Numbered from the stretch's first letter, positions 16,928-28,645 are shown. The stretch is DNA of 33,113 nt from a bacterium HR26 (GCA_002898875.1 BEIC01000006.1:1-33113), one strand, 5' to 3'. Numbers and translations: made by a program. The notes: generated by a model from the sequence alone, not told the origin.

Positions 16928-18610
16928 ATGCGGGAGAGGAGCCCTGCCATCGACGAGCTGCCACGCCGCGTCATCCTGATCGGCCTCAGCGGGACAGGTA
17001 AGACCAGCCTGGCCCCCTTACTCGCGGAGCGGCTCGGCTTCGAGCCAGTCGACACCGACGCGCAAGTGGAGGCGCGTTTCGGCTGCTCGATCCCGGAGAT
17101 CTTCGAGCGGTTCGGCGAGCCGGTATTTCGCGCCGCCGAGCGGCAGGCGCTCCTCTCGGCGTGCGCGCGCGAGCGCGTGGTCATCTCTACCGGGGGTGGT
17201 GTGATTCTGGACGAGGCCAACTGGGTAGCGATGCGGCCGGGTAGCGTCGTCGTGCACCTGCAGGCGAGCCCGGAGACGATCGTCGAGCGGTTGCGGCGGC
17301 AATGGGGAAGTGATCCCCGCTTCGTGCGGCCGCTGCTCCGCGGCGACGAGCCCGAAAAGCGCATTGAGGCACTCTGGAACGAACGCGGCGCGCTCTATGC
17401 TCGGGCCGACCTCACGGTGCAGACCGATGAGAAGTCGCCCGAGGCCGTTGCCCGCGAGATCGAGGCGGCGGTGCGGGCTCGCGCGCGCGGGGGGTTGGTG
17501 CCAGTCGTCTCGATCGGCGGCGCGAGCGGCCGATCGGACGTTTACGTGGCGCCGGGCCTCCTCGCCGAGCTGGGCCGGCTGGCACGATCACGCTGGACAA
17601 GCGCACGCGCGGCCTTCGTGATCAGCGACGCTGCCGTGTGGCAGCACTGGGGGGAGGCAGTCAGCCAGGCGCTCGAGGAGGCTGGGTTCCAGGTCCAGTC
17701 GGCAACGGTGCCGCCGGGTGAGGAGAGCAAGTCGCTCTCCCAGGTGGAGCGGCTGCTGGATTGGCTGCTCGAGCACCGGATCGATCGGGGAGACATCGTG
17801 GTCGCCGTCGGCGGCGGGGTGGTGGGTGACCTCGGCGGGCTAGTAGCCTCGCTGATCCTCCGGGGCGTCGGGCTGGTGCAGGTACCGACCAGCCTGCTGG
17901 CCATGGTGGACGCCAGCGTCGGCGGGAAGACTGCGGTGAACCACCCGCGCGGCAAGAACTTGATCGGCACCTTCTACCAGCCCCACCTGGTCGTGGCCGA
18001 CCCGCTGGTGCTCGACTCGCTCCCGGCCGCCGAGCTGCGCTCCGGCTGGGCCGAGGTCGTGAAGCACGCGATGATCGAGGTGACCGCGACCGGGCAGCGC
18101 CCAGGTGTCTTGCTCCCGCTCCTCGAGGCTGCGCCGTTGGAGGGTGGTGAGCTGGACGCGGATTGGCTCAGTCAGGTGATCCGGCGGAACATCGAGATCA
18201 AGGCGGCGGTCGTGCAGGCAGACGAGCGGGAGGCCGGGCTGCGGCGGATCCTCAATTACGGCCACACGCTCGGGCATGCGGTCGAGGCAGCCGAGTACCG
18301 GTACCGGCATGGCGAAGCGGTGGCACTGGGCATGCGGGCGGTGGCGCGGATGGCAGCCGCACTCGGGCTGGCGGGCCAGGAGCTGGTGGAGCGCCAGGAC
18401 CGGCTGCTCGATCGGCTCGGCCTGCCGCGGCACTTCGCGGGCAGCGTTGACCTGGTCCTCGAGCGCCTGGCCTACGATAAGAAGGCGGTGCGCGGGGAGC
18501 TGACCTGGATCCTGCCGGTGCGGCCAGGCGAGGTGGTTATCACTCGGGAGGTGCCGCCCGAGCAGGTACTGGCTGCACTCGATGCGCTGCTGGCGAGGGC
18601 GGGACCCTAA
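16928..18610 (+). CDS. aroKB: bifunctional shikimate kinase / 3-dehydroquinate synthase fusion
   Basis: N-term VILIGLSGTGKTSLAPLLAERLGFEPVDTDAQVEARFGCSIPEIF..GGGVILDEANW (AroK); C-term GDIVVAVGGGVVGDLGGLVASLILRGVGLVQVPTSLLAMVDASVGGKTAVNHPRGKNLIGTFYQP (AroB). Confidence 0.95.
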   Translation: MRERSPAIDELPRRVILIGLSGTGKTSLAPLLAERLGFEPVDTDAQVEARFGCSIPEIFERFGEPVFRAAERQALLSACARERVVISTGGGVILDEANWVAMRPGSVVVHLQASPETIVERLRRQWGSDPRFVRPLLRGDEPEKRIEALWNERGALYARADLTVQTDEKSPEAVAREIEAAVRARARGGLVPVVSIGGASGRSDVYVAPGLLAELGRLARSRWTSARAAFVISDAAVWQHWGEAVSQALEEAGFQVQSATVPPGEESKSLSQVERLLDWLLEHRIDRGDIVVAVGGGVVGDLGGLVASLILRGVGLVQVPTSLLAMVDASVGGKTAVNHPRGKNLIGTFYQPHLVVADPLVLDSLPAAELRSGWAEVVKHAMIEVTATGQRPGVLLPLLEAAPLEGGELDADWLSQVIRRNIEIKAAVVQADEREAGLRRILNYGHTLGHAVEAAEYRYRHGEAVALGMRAVARMAAALGLAGQELVERQDRLLDRLGLPRHFAGSVDLVLERLAYDKKAVRGELTWILPVRPGEVVITREVPPEQVLAALDALLARAGP

Positions 18611-18639
18611 TTGTCCCTGGTCAGGCGGTATGGTATAGT
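18611..18639 (+). promoter_or_regulatory. sigma70-type promoter for the SAM riboswitch/mtnA operon
   Basis: TTGTCC (18611-18616), 17-nt spacer, TATAGT (18634-18639), about 20 nt upstream of the riboswitch P1 stem. Confidence 0.65.
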
Positions 18640-18660
18640 CGCGGAAAAGCGAATAGGGCT

Positions 18661-18821
18661 CCTCTTATCCAGAGTGGTGGAGGGAACGGCCCGAGGAAGC
18701 CCGGCAACCGGCAGCGAGGCTGCACGGTGCCAAGTCCGCCGATGGGACTCGTGAAGAGCGAGGAGTGCGGCGCGGGCTTCGCCAGAGGAGCCGCGCCGAA
18801 GGCCCGTCGGGAGATGAGAGG
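18661..18821 (+). promoter_or_regulatory. SAM-I (S-box) riboswitch aptamer
   Basis: P1 CCTCTTATC (18661-18669) pairs with GATGAGAGG (18813-18821); core CTTATCCAGAGTGGTGGAGGGAACGGCCCGAGGAAGCCCGGCAACC...GGTGCCAAGTCCGCC matches the S-box pattern. Confidence 0.95.
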
Positions 18822-18835
18822 GAGCCGCACAATAC

Positions 18836-18862
18836 GGCTTCTCTCGGGGAGAAGCCATTTTT
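18836..18862 (+). terminator. rho-independent terminator of the SAM-I riboswitch
   Basis: GGCTTCTC-TCGGG-GAGAAGCC followed by ATTTTT. Confidence 0.88.
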
Positions 18863-18879
18863 GCGTGGTGAGCCAGGCG

Positions 18880-21290
<2,411 letters not shown>

Positions 21291-21379
21291 GTGGCGCGGG
21301 ACGGCGGGCATCCGGAGGCGAGCTGTACGCCTCCTGGCGATGAGCAGGTCAAAGCACGCGCCGGAGTGAGAGGACGACC

Positions 21380-22603
21380 GTGACGACGAGCATGATGCGC
21401 GCAGCGCAGACCTTCTTCACCTCTGAGTCGGTGACCGAGGGGCATCCGGACAAACTCTGCGACCAGGTCTCGGATGCCGTGCTCGATGCGATTCTGGCCG
21501 AGGATCCTGACGGTCGCGTCGCCTGCGAGACGGCGACGACGACCGGGCTGATGATCGTGATCGGCGAGATCACGACTTCGGCGTGGGTCGACATCCCGCA
21601 GATCGCCCGGCGCGTGGTGCTCGAGGCCGGCTATACCGATTCGGCGTACGGCCTCGACGGTCGCACCATGGGAGTGATCACCTCCATCAAAGAGCAGGCG
21701 CGCGAGATCGCAAGCGGAGTCGACCAGGCACTCGAGGTGCGGAGCGGTCTGGCTACCGATGCATTCGACCGCATCGGCGCTGGCGACCAGGGCATGATGA
21801 TCGGCTTTGCCTGCACCGAGACACCCGAGCTGATGCCAATGCCGATCGCCCTGGCGCACGGCTTGACGCGGCGGCTGGCTCAGGCGCGCAAGCTCGGCAT
21901 TCTGCCCTACCTGCGTCCGGATGGCAAGAGCCAGGTCACGGTCGAATACCGTCGAGGCATGCCGGCCCGGGTCGACACCATTGTGCTCTCGGCGCAGCAC
22001 GATCCCGACGTCGATCCAGACCGCCTGCGCCAGGACCTGATGGATGTGGTTATACGGGAAGTGATCCCGGGCGAGCTGCTCGACCGCGACACCCGTATCC
22101 TGATCAACCCCAGTGGGAGCTTCGTGGTCGGTGGGCCGATCGCCGACGCCGGCATGACGGGGCGCAAGATCATGGTGGACACCTACGGGGGAATGGCCCG
22201 CCACGGAGGCGGGGCGTTTTCCGGTAAAGACCCGACGAAGGTCGACCGCTCCGGCGCCTATGCGGCTCGGTACGTCGCGAAGAACGTGGTGGCGGCCGGC
22301 CTCGCCGACCGGTTCGAGATCCAGATCTCCTACGCGATCGGCGTAGCTCGCCCGCTGGCGATCCACATCGAGACCTTCGGCACAGCTCACGTCGAGGAGG
22401 AGCGCATTCTCGAGCTGGTCACCCGGCACTTCGACCTCCGCCCTGCGGCCATCATTCAGGAGCTCGACCTCCTGCGCCCGATCTATCGCCAGGTAGCGGT
22501 CTACGGCCATTTCGGGCGGCCGGACCTCGATCTGCCGTGGGAGCGAGTGGACAAGGCGGAACTCCTGCGCTACGAAGCCGGGCTGGCGCAAACCCGGGCG
22601 TAG
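21380..22603 (+). CDS. metK: S-adenosylmethionine synthetase
   Basis: [85 protein letters not shown]. Confidence 0.97.
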   Translation: MTTSMMRAAQTFFTSESVTEGHPDKLCDQVSDAVLDAILAEDPDGRVACETATTTGLMIVIGEITTSAWVDIPQIARRVVLEAGYTDSAYGLDGRTMGVITSIKEQAREIASGVDQALEVRSGLATDAFDRIGAGDQGMMIGFACTETPELMPMPIALAHGLTRRLAQARKLGILPYLRPDGKSQVTVEYRRGMPARVDTIVLSAQHDPDVDPDRLRQDLMDVVIREVIPGELLDRDTRILINPSGSFVVGGPIADAGMTGRKIMVDTYGGMARHGGGAFSGKDPTKVDRSGAYAARYVAKNVVAAGLADRFEIQISYAIGVARPLAIHIETFGTAHVEEERILELVTRHFDLRPAAIIQELDLLRPIYRQVAVYGHFGRPDLDLPWERVDKAELLRYEAGLAQTRA

Positions 22604-22638
22604 GGACGGGAGAAGGGCGCCGATCAGGGGGCGACGGG

Positions 22639-23610
22639 GTGAAACGCGCGCTGATAACCGGGGCCTCCGGCTTCGCCGGCCGGCATCTGGCTCGGAAGCT
22701 GGCTGAGACCGGCTCCTGGGAGGTCATCGGGCTCTCGGCGCGCCCTCACATTCCCGGTCCCGAATTGCACCATCATCTCGTCTGTGACTTGCTCAATGCC
22801 GATCTCACGCGCCGGACGCTCGCCCACTGGCGTCCGGACGTCATCTTCCACCTGGCCGCGGCGAGCTATGTGCCACGCTCCTTTGCTGACCCGGCGGGTA
22901 CGCTGGTGAACAACGCTGTCGGGCAGATCAACCTGCTGGAAGCTGCCCGGCTGCTCGACCCGATGCCGACGGTGCTCATCGTGAGCTCGTCAGACGTCTA
23001 CGGCCTGGTTCATCCCGAGGAGCTGCCGGTAACCGAGGCGCAGCCGTTCCGGCCCATCAGCCCGTACGGCGTGAGCAAGGTCGCGCAGGACATGCTCGGG
23101 CTGCAGTACTACCTGAGCTACGGTATGCCGGTGGTGCGTGTGCGGCCGTTCAGCCACATCGGGCCGGAACAGAGCGACCGCTTTGCCATCGCCAGCTTCG
23201 CCCGCCAGATCGCTGAGGCTGAGGCTGGCCTAGCCCCGCCGGTGCTGCTGGTCGGCAACCTGGACGTCGAGCGGGACCTGCTCGACGTGCGAGACGTGGT
23301 GCGGGCATACGAGATGGTGGCCAGGCCTGAGTTGGCGGGTCAGGTCTTCAATATCGCGAGCGGCAGGTCCTGGCACCTCCGGGAGATCGTCGAGCACCTG
23401 CTATCGTTGTCCTCCATCTCGATCCATGTCCGCCAGGACCCTGCCCGCCTGCGGCCGGTGGATATCCCCGCGTTGCGTGGTGACGCCACGGCGTTACGGC
23501 GAGCGACTGGGTGGGAGCCGCAGATACCTCTGGAGCAGACACTGGCTGATACGCTCGAGTACTGGCGGCGATCGGTACGCGGCTGCCGCGGGGGCATCGC
23601 CTGCCGGTGA
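22639..23610 (+). CDS. NAD-dependent epimerase/dehydratase, GDP-4-dehydro-6-deoxy-D-mannose reductase-like
   Basis: GTG start; KRALITGASGFAGRHLARKLAETG; LLEAARLLDPMPTVLIVSSSDVYG; SPYGVSKVAQDMLGLQYYLSYGMPVVRVRPFSHIGPEQ. Confidence 0.88.
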   Translation: MKRALITGASGFAGRHLARKLAETGSWEVIGLSARPHIPGPELHHHLVCDLLNADLTRRTLAHWRPDVIFHLAAASYVPRSFADPAGTLVNNAVGQINLLEAARLLDPMPTVLIVSSSDVYGLVHPEELPVTEAQPFRPISPYGVSKVAQDMLGLQYYLSYGMPVVRVRPFSHIGPEQSDRFAIASFARQIAEAEAGLAPPVLLVGNLDVERDLLDVRDVVRAYEMVARPELAGQVFNIASGRSWHLREIVEHLLSLSSISIHVRQDPARLRPVDIPALRGDATALRRATGWEPQIPLEQTLADTLEYWRRSVRGCRGGIACR

Positions 23611-23670
23611 AGATTCTCGGGCGCGCAGTCACGGCGTACCAGCGCTCCCGGCCTAGCAGCCTAGGCGGGC

Positions 23671-24612
23671 TCACTCTCTCTCCGATTCCACCACCAGGAT
23701 GGCGTCCCGGAGCGGCAGGGGAGTAGCCCTGAATGACCGCGCATAGTCATCGGCTTCGCGCGCGGATCGACACCAGCGGAGCAACCGACGAACCTTGGTT
23801 CGCTCCCCGCCGGGCGCAACATAGACCGGCCGGTAGCCCAGCGGCAGGACACCGTTCAGGAAATGGACGGCGCGCCAAGCCGGCCACTCGGGACCGATCT
23901 CGAGGTCCTCAGGCTGCGGCCAGGAGAAGTAGCTTGAGTGCTCCGGGGACTGGGGGAGCGGGTATGCTCGCCGCTCGGACAGCGCGCGGATCGCTCGCAC
24001 TAGCAGTGCACCTCCAACACCGGCAACGTCTTGCTCCAGCCAATCGCCCGGCAACCCGAGGGGCAGATCGAAGACGGCCTGCTCCATGATCGGGCCGGCA
24101 TCCAGCTCGGCTGCGAGCTGGTGGATCGACACCCCAGTGCGCAGGCGCCCGTGGCGGTAGATCCAGAAGAGTGGATCGGGGCCGCGGTACGCCGGCAGCG
24201 CCGACGGGTGCACGTTGAGCCCACCTAGCGGAGCCAGGGCCACGATCTCCTCGGGGATGCGCCAGGGGAAGCAGGAGACGACGAGGAGGTCTGCTTCCAG
24301 CCGGGCCAGCGTCTCCCGTACCTGGGGGTGCCGGAGCGTGCTCGCTTCCAGGAGGGGGATCCGGTGCTGGCTAGCGAGCTGCTCCAGCGCCGGCTCGCCT
24401 GAGGCTGGGGTGAGGGCCAGCGGCGGCAGCGGTCGAAGGCGAATCGGAGGTGTTCCGTCTCCTCGCCGCCGCATGGGCACGATGATCGCGACGACCGGAA
24501 TGCCTGCCTCGAGCAGCGCCTGGAGCGGGAGGGTGCTCAGGCGACAGTGCCGGCCGAAGAAGAGCACCCTGGGCCGCTCTGTTGTGGTGGTGTGTGGGAT
24601 GCCGTTTGACAC
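23671..24612 (-). CDS. formyltransferase-family protein (Fmt-like)
   Basis: RVLFFGRHCRLSTLPLQALLEAGIPVVAIIVP; LLVVSCFPWRIPEEIVALAPLGGLNVHPSALPAYRGPDPLFWIYRHGRLRTGVSIHQLAAELDAGPIM. Confidence 0.85.
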   Translation of the reverse strand: MSNGIPHTTTTERPRVLFFGRHCRLSTLPLQALLEAGIPVVAIIVPMRRRGDGTPPIRLRPLPPLALTPASGEPALEQLASQHRIPLLEASTLRHPQVRETLARLEADLLVVSCFPWRIPEEIVALAPLGGLNVHPSALPAYRGPDPLFWIYRHGRLRTGVSIHQLAAELDAGPIMEQAVFDLPLGLPGDWLEQDVAGVGGALLVRAIRALSERRAYPLPQSPEHSSYFSWPQPEDLEIGPEWPAWRAVHFLNGVLPLGYRPVYVAPGGERTKVRRLLRWCRSAREADDYARSFRATPLPLRDAILVVESERE

Positions 24613-24674
24613 CTGATCGCCGCTCCTTTAGGCTTGCTACAGTTGCCGGAATGTGAGCTTGCGAGGTGACGTCG

Positions 24675-24989
24675 ATGCCCCGTATGGTCCAGTGTGCCAA
24701 GCTCGGACGCCTGCTGCCCGGCCTGGAGAAGCCGCCGTTCCCGGGCCCGCTGGGTGAGCGGATCTACAACGAGATTTCCCAGCAGGCCTGGGAGATGTGG
24801 CGGGAGTACCAGACCATCATCATCAACCATTACGGATTGAACCCGGCTGACCCCGACGACCGCAAGGTCCTCCGTGCCGAGATGGAGGAGTTCTTCTTCG
24901 GCGAAGGCGCCGCCATGCCCGAGGGGTGGGTGCCCGAGGGAGCCCGGGGCGGCGCGCCGGCCAAGGGCGCTCCTGCCCGGAAGAAGTAG
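24675..24989 (+). CDS. YggX-like Fe(II)-trafficking/oxidative damage protection protein
   Basis: MVQCAKLGRLLPGLEKPPFPGPLGERIYNEISQQAWEMWREYQTIIINHYGLNPADPDDRKVLRAEMEEFFFGEG resembles YggX; basic C-terminal tail. Confidence 0.85.
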   Translation: MPRMVQCAKLGRLLPGLEKPPFPGPLGERIYNEISQQAWEMWREYQTIIINHYGLNPADPDDRKVLRAEMEEFFFGEGAAMPEGWVPEGARGGAPAKGAPARKK

Positions 24990-25003
24990 GCTGCCTGCCA
25001 ACG

Positions 25004-26266
25004 CTATCGCCTCGTCGCCGGGATCGGCTGCAAGCGGATCTCCGGCGTGATCCGGAACGCAAGCCGGCGGTGGGCAGCGCGCAGCGCCTCCTCTACCTCG
25101 GCAGGCGTCCGGGCGCGGGCGAAGATGAAGCCGAGGTAGCTGGCTCCTTCCGGCAGTGGCACCAGCGGGTGGTTCAGCTTGGCCGTGATCTCGATCCCAG
25201 TTACGCCCGGCACCGCACGGGCCTCTTCGATCCCATCGACGCGCCGGAGGATGCCGGAGCCGGGGATCGGGATCATCATGACCCCCACGGCCTCGCCGCG
25301 CCGCTCGAAGGAGACGATCGGCTCGCCGATGGCGTGCGCCAGGATCAGCTCCTCGAGGGTCATGCCGGTACCGAACTCGAGGATCGTCGAGCATAACCCG
25401 CCGATCGAGCGGCCGGCAATTTCGATCAGCCAGGGGCCCTGATCGTTGACCCGCAGCTCCGCGTGGACGGGCCCGGTGCGCAGGCCCAACGCGGCGGCGG
25501 CACGGGCCGCGCACGCGGCGATCGCCTGCTGGGTCGCTTCGGGAAGACGAGAAGGGGTCACGTAGATCGTCTCTTCGAAGAAGGGGCCATCGAGCGGATC
25601 AGGCTTGTCGAAGAGCGCCAGCACCAGGAGCTCTCCGTCTGTCAGCAGCCCTTCAAGTGCCACCTCGAAGCCAGGGACGAAGCGCTCGACCAGGATCACC
25701 GCCTTTTCCAGGTCGCCCCCGTCGCTCGCGACGATCCGCCGGACGCGCTCGAACGCCGCGACGAACTCGCTCGGATTGTCGGCGCGGATCACCCCGCGGC
25801 TACCGGAGAGGAGCGTCGGCTTGACGACGCAGGGATACTCGACCTCTTGCGCGATGGAACGGGGATCGCTCATGGCCGGATAGGGCGCGAACGCGGGCGC
25901 CGGGACACCGTGAGCGTGCATTCGCTCCCGCATGCGCAGCTTGTCGCGGGCGGCCAGGGCCGCGTCCGGGTCATTGTGCGGCAGCCCGAGCCGCGCGGCG
26001 ACCAGCGCCGCCAGCAGCGTGGCGCTGTCGTCGACCGGCACGACCGCATCGACCTGTCGCTCGCGCACCAGCTCGACGATCCGTTCGGCGGCCGTTTCCG
26101 GCTGGCTGAAGTCGACAGCCTCGGGCCGGCGCCACTCGCGCGCCAGGGCCTCCGGGGTGTCCACGATGTGGAGCACCTCGAGCTGCAGCCGCTCGGCCGC
26201 AGCCAGGAATGCCGGGGTCCGGTAGCTCGTCGGGGAGGAGAGCAGCGCGATACGGCGGTGTCGCAT
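25004..26266 (-). CDS. ATP-grasp domain protein (carboxylate-amine ligase type)
   Basis: YPCVVKPTLLSGSRGVIRADNPSEF; VERFVPGFEVALEGLLTDGELLVLALFDKPDPLDGPFFEE; GPVHAELRVNDQGPWLIEIAGRSIGGLCS; start at MRHRRIALLSS chosen. Confidence 0.87.
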   Translation of the reverse strand: MRHRRIALLSSPTSYRTPAFLAAAERLQLEVLHIVDTPEALAREWRRPEAVDFSQPETAAERIVELVRERQVDAVVPVDDSATLLAALVAARLGLPHNDPDAALAARDKLRMRERMHAHGVPAPAFAPYPAMSDPRSIAQEVEYPCVVKPTLLSGSRGVIRADNPSEFVAAFERVRRIVASDGGDLEKAVILVERFVPGFEVALEGLLTDGELLVLALFDKPDPLDGPFFEETIYVTPSRLPEATQQAIAACAARAAAALGLRTGPVHAELRVNDQGPWLIEIAGRSIGGLCSTILEFGTGMTLEELILAHAIGEPIVSFERRGEAVGVMMIPIPGSGILRRVDGIEEARAVPGVTGIEITAKLNHPLVPLPEGASYLGFIFARARTPAEVEEALRAAHRRLAFRITPEIRLQPIPATRR

Positions 26267-26451
26267 GCCTTCGCTCCGCGTCTCGATCATACCAGGTCTG
26301 CCGCTCGGTCTAGCCTGGCGCCATGCTCCAGGTGCGCCGCGCTAAGTCTATCGTGGAAGCGGGGCACGGAGCCGGCCGCTCCGTGCCTGTGGGCCGCTGG
26401 AGGTGGGCGTGCTGGAGAGCCGGATTGTCTTCGGCTGCTCGGGATGCCGGT

Positions 26452-27315
26452 CTACAGCCGGATCCTGGAGAGGAAGGGTGGCCGCCCCTGGACCCCGGGG
26501 CGCAGCCGGAAGAGGGCGCCGGCCCCTGCCCCTTCGACCGGCTTGTTGTCGCCGCCGGCAGTGGTGACGTAGAGGTCGCTATAGTCCGGCCCGCCGAAGA
26601 TCACGCTGGAGACTTTCCGCGCCGGAAACTCGATGCGCCGGTCAACCTCACCGGTGGGTGCGTAGCGGTAGAGCGCACCGTCGTCCCAGCGTGCCGACCA
26701 GACGTACCCCTGGCTGTCCACGGTGAGCCCATCGGGCACGCCCCGATCAGGCGGTGTCCTGACCCACACCCGCTGGTTAGAGAGCGTGCCGGTTGCCTGG
26801 TCATAGTCGAAGAGGTAGATCGCCTGGCGGGCGGAGTCGGTGAAGTACATCTGGGAGAGATCGGGGGTGAAGTCCATGCCGTTAGGGATGCCGACGTCAT
26901 CGAGCATCACCGTCAGCGAGCCGTCGAGGTCGACCCGGTAGAGGCGGCCCGGACGGTCGGCGGTGGCCATCGTCCCGCCGTAGACACGGCCGACCGGGTC
27001 GGCCACGACATCGTTGAAGCGCGTGTGACGCTCTTCCGGAATCTCGTCGATGATTGTTGTCACCTGGCCATCGCGCCAGGTCTTGATGGCTCCGCGGGCC
27101 ATGAACAGGAGGAGTGCTCCATCAGCCTGGACTGTGAATCCGCCGATCGCCTCGCCGGCCTCGTATACCTGCTCGTGCTTGCCGGAGACGGGATCGTAGC
27201 GGAAGAGACGTCCGGGCACGATGTCTACCCAGTAGACACGCCCCTCGAGCGGGTGCCACATCGGCCCCTCGCCGACGACGCACCCGTAATCCGCGATGAG
27301 CTCCAGCTCCTGCAC
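26452..27315 (-). CDS. SMP-30/gluconolactonase family sugar lactonase
   Basis: GCVVGEGPMWHPLEGRVYWVDIVPGRLFRYD; TRFNDVVADPVGRVYGGTM; VGIPNGMDFTPDLSQMYFTDSARQAIYLFDYD; PDGLTVDSQGYVWSARWDDGALYRY. Confidence 0.93.
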   Translation of the reverse strand: MQELELIADYGCVVGEGPMWHPLEGRVYWVDIVPGRLFRYDPVSGKHEQVYEAGEAIGGFTVQADGALLLFMARGAIKTWRDGQVTTIIDEIPEERHTRFNDVVADPVGRVYGGTMATADRPGRLYRVDLDGSLTVMLDDVGIPNGMDFTPDLSQMYFTDSARQAIYLFDYDQATGTLSNQRVWVRTPPDRGVPDGLTVDSQGYVWSARWDDGALYRYAPTGEVDRRIEFPARKVSSVIFGGPDYSDLYVTTAGGDNKPVEGAGAGALFRLRPGVQGRPPFLSRIRL

Positions 27316-27421
27316 GGCTAGCCCCTTCCTGTTCCTTCTCGGTCGACGGGCCTGGACGACGCGCGACAGAGGCTGTGCTATTATCGCGCGCTGGCACCAG
27401 ATCGCCTAGACTGCGCGAGCG

Positions 27422-27691
27422 GTGAACGCCGCAGTGGAGGATGCGATGCACGAACCGGGGATCTATCACCTGGACGAGCAGTACGCGGCGGCGCTGTTGC
27501 GGCCGATCCTGGCGAGGCTCGGCGAGCTCGAGGGTCGTCTCCAGCATTATCGCGCTCATCTCAGGATGCCGCCCGAGGATCGCGCGGCGATCGAGGCGGC
27601 GGGCCGGGTGCTGGCGGAGGCCCGTCGGGAACTGGAGCGGATCTGGCAGGAGCGGACTGAGGCCGGTGCCTGGAAGCGGACGGCGGGGTAG
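27422..27691 (+). CDS. small hypothetical, predicted helical protein
   Basis: 89-aa ORF immediately upstream of the epimerase; HLDEQYAAALLRPILARLGELEGRLQHYRAHLRMPPEDRAAIEAAGRVLAEARRELERIW; start uncertain (27422 or ATG 27446). Confidence 0.55.
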   Translation: MNAAVEDAMHEPGIYHLDEQYAAALLRPILARLGELEGRLQHYRAHLRMPPEDRAAIEAAGRVLAEARRELERIWQERTEAGAWKRTAG

Positions 27692-28422
27692 TGGCCATGG
27701 CGGAGCAGAAGCGGCGTGTCCTGATCACCGGAGCGGCCGGCCGGATCGGCCGCGAGCTGTCCCAACGGCTGCGCGATCGCTACGAGCTGCGCCTGCACTT
27801 TCATCGCGTCATCCCTGACGACCTGCGGCACTTCGACCATGTCGTGGCCGATATCGCCGACTACGACGCGATCGCGCCGGCATTGGAGGGGATGGATGCG
27901 GTCGTGCACCTCGCGGCCGACCCGAGCCCATACGCCTCCTGGGAGAGCGTGCTGCACTCCAACATCATCGGGACGTACAACGTCTTCGAGGCGGCGCGCC
28001 GGGCGGGTGTGCGCAAGATCGTCTTCGCCTCGACCAATCACGTGATGGGCATGTACGACCGCGACCAGCAGTGGCCGGTCTACTCCCACCAGCCGGTGCG
28101 GCCCGACTCGCTGTACGGCGTGTCCAAAGCGTTCGGTGAGGCGCTGGGGCGTCACTACGCCGACCGGTACGGGATCTCGGTCATCTGCCTGCGTATCGGC
28201 TGGTTCTTGCCCGAGCCGAGGGACGAGATCAGCCGGTGGATGTGGCTGAGCCCGCGCGACTGTGTCCAGGTCGTCTGGCGCGCGATCGAGAGCGAGCTGG
28301 ACTTCGGCATCTTCTATGCCATCTCCGCGAACTCGCGACGCCACTGGGACATTACCGACACGATCGAGAAGCTCGGCTACCGCCCGGAGGACGACGCCGA
28401 GCGGTACTTCGCGCCGGAGTGA
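27691..28422 (+). CDS. NAD-dependent epimerase/dehydratase, probable uronate dehydrogenase
   Basis: RRVLITGAAGRIGRELSQRLRDRYELRL; GMDAVVHLAADPSPYASWESVLHSNIIGTYNVFEAARRAGVRKIVFASTNHVMG; PDSLYGVSKAFGEALGRHYADRYGISVICLRIGW. Confidence 0.85.
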   Translation: MAMAEQKRRVLITGAAGRIGRELSQRLRDRYELRLHFHRVIPDDLRHFDHVVADIADYDAIAPALEGMDAVVHLAADPSPYASWESVLHSNIIGTYNVFEAARRAGVRKIVFASTNHVMGMYDRDQQWPVYSHQPVRPDSLYGVSKAFGEALGRHYADRYGISVICLRIGWFLPEPRDEISRWMWLSPRDCVQVVWRAIESELDFGIFYAISANSRRHWDITDTIEKLGYRPEDDAERYFAPE

Positions 28423-28495
28423 GGAGTTGCCTCCCGCGTCCACGTGCCGGTGCGGAGGCCGGGGATCTACGCATTCCTGGCCGAGAGGAAAGAAC

Positions 28496-28533
28496 GACCG
28501 GTAGGGTTAAGTAATCATTCGCCCCTACCGGTC
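28496..28533. repeat. inverted repeat/hairpin in convergent intergenic region
   Basis: GACCGGTAGGG (28496-28506) and CCCTACCGGTC (28523-28533), perfect 11-bp inverted repeat. Confidence 0.75.
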
Positions 28534-28562
28534 ACTGCCGCTTGCAGCGCAAGATGGGTAGA

Positions 28563-28580
28563 GGCGAATCGCCATTCGCC
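28563..28580. repeat. second short palindrome, REP-like
   Basis: GGCGAAT-CGCC-ATTCGCC followed by CCTGCGG; shares ATTCGCCCCT with the preceding repeat. Confidence 0.65.
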
Positions 28581-28645
28581 CCTGCGGATCGACGACCGTG
28601 CTCTATGGCGGGTACACCGAGGCGTTTTGCCAGATCGCCAGCCGG

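Noticed and set aside
18727-18879. N-terminal extension of the mtnA ORF
   Set aside because: Falls within the riboswitch and terminator; true start is ATG 18880 or GTG 18868
25463-26572. 369-aa plus-strand ORF
   Set aside because: Antisense to the ATP-grasp gene; low-complexity Arg/Gly/Asp-rich shadow ORF
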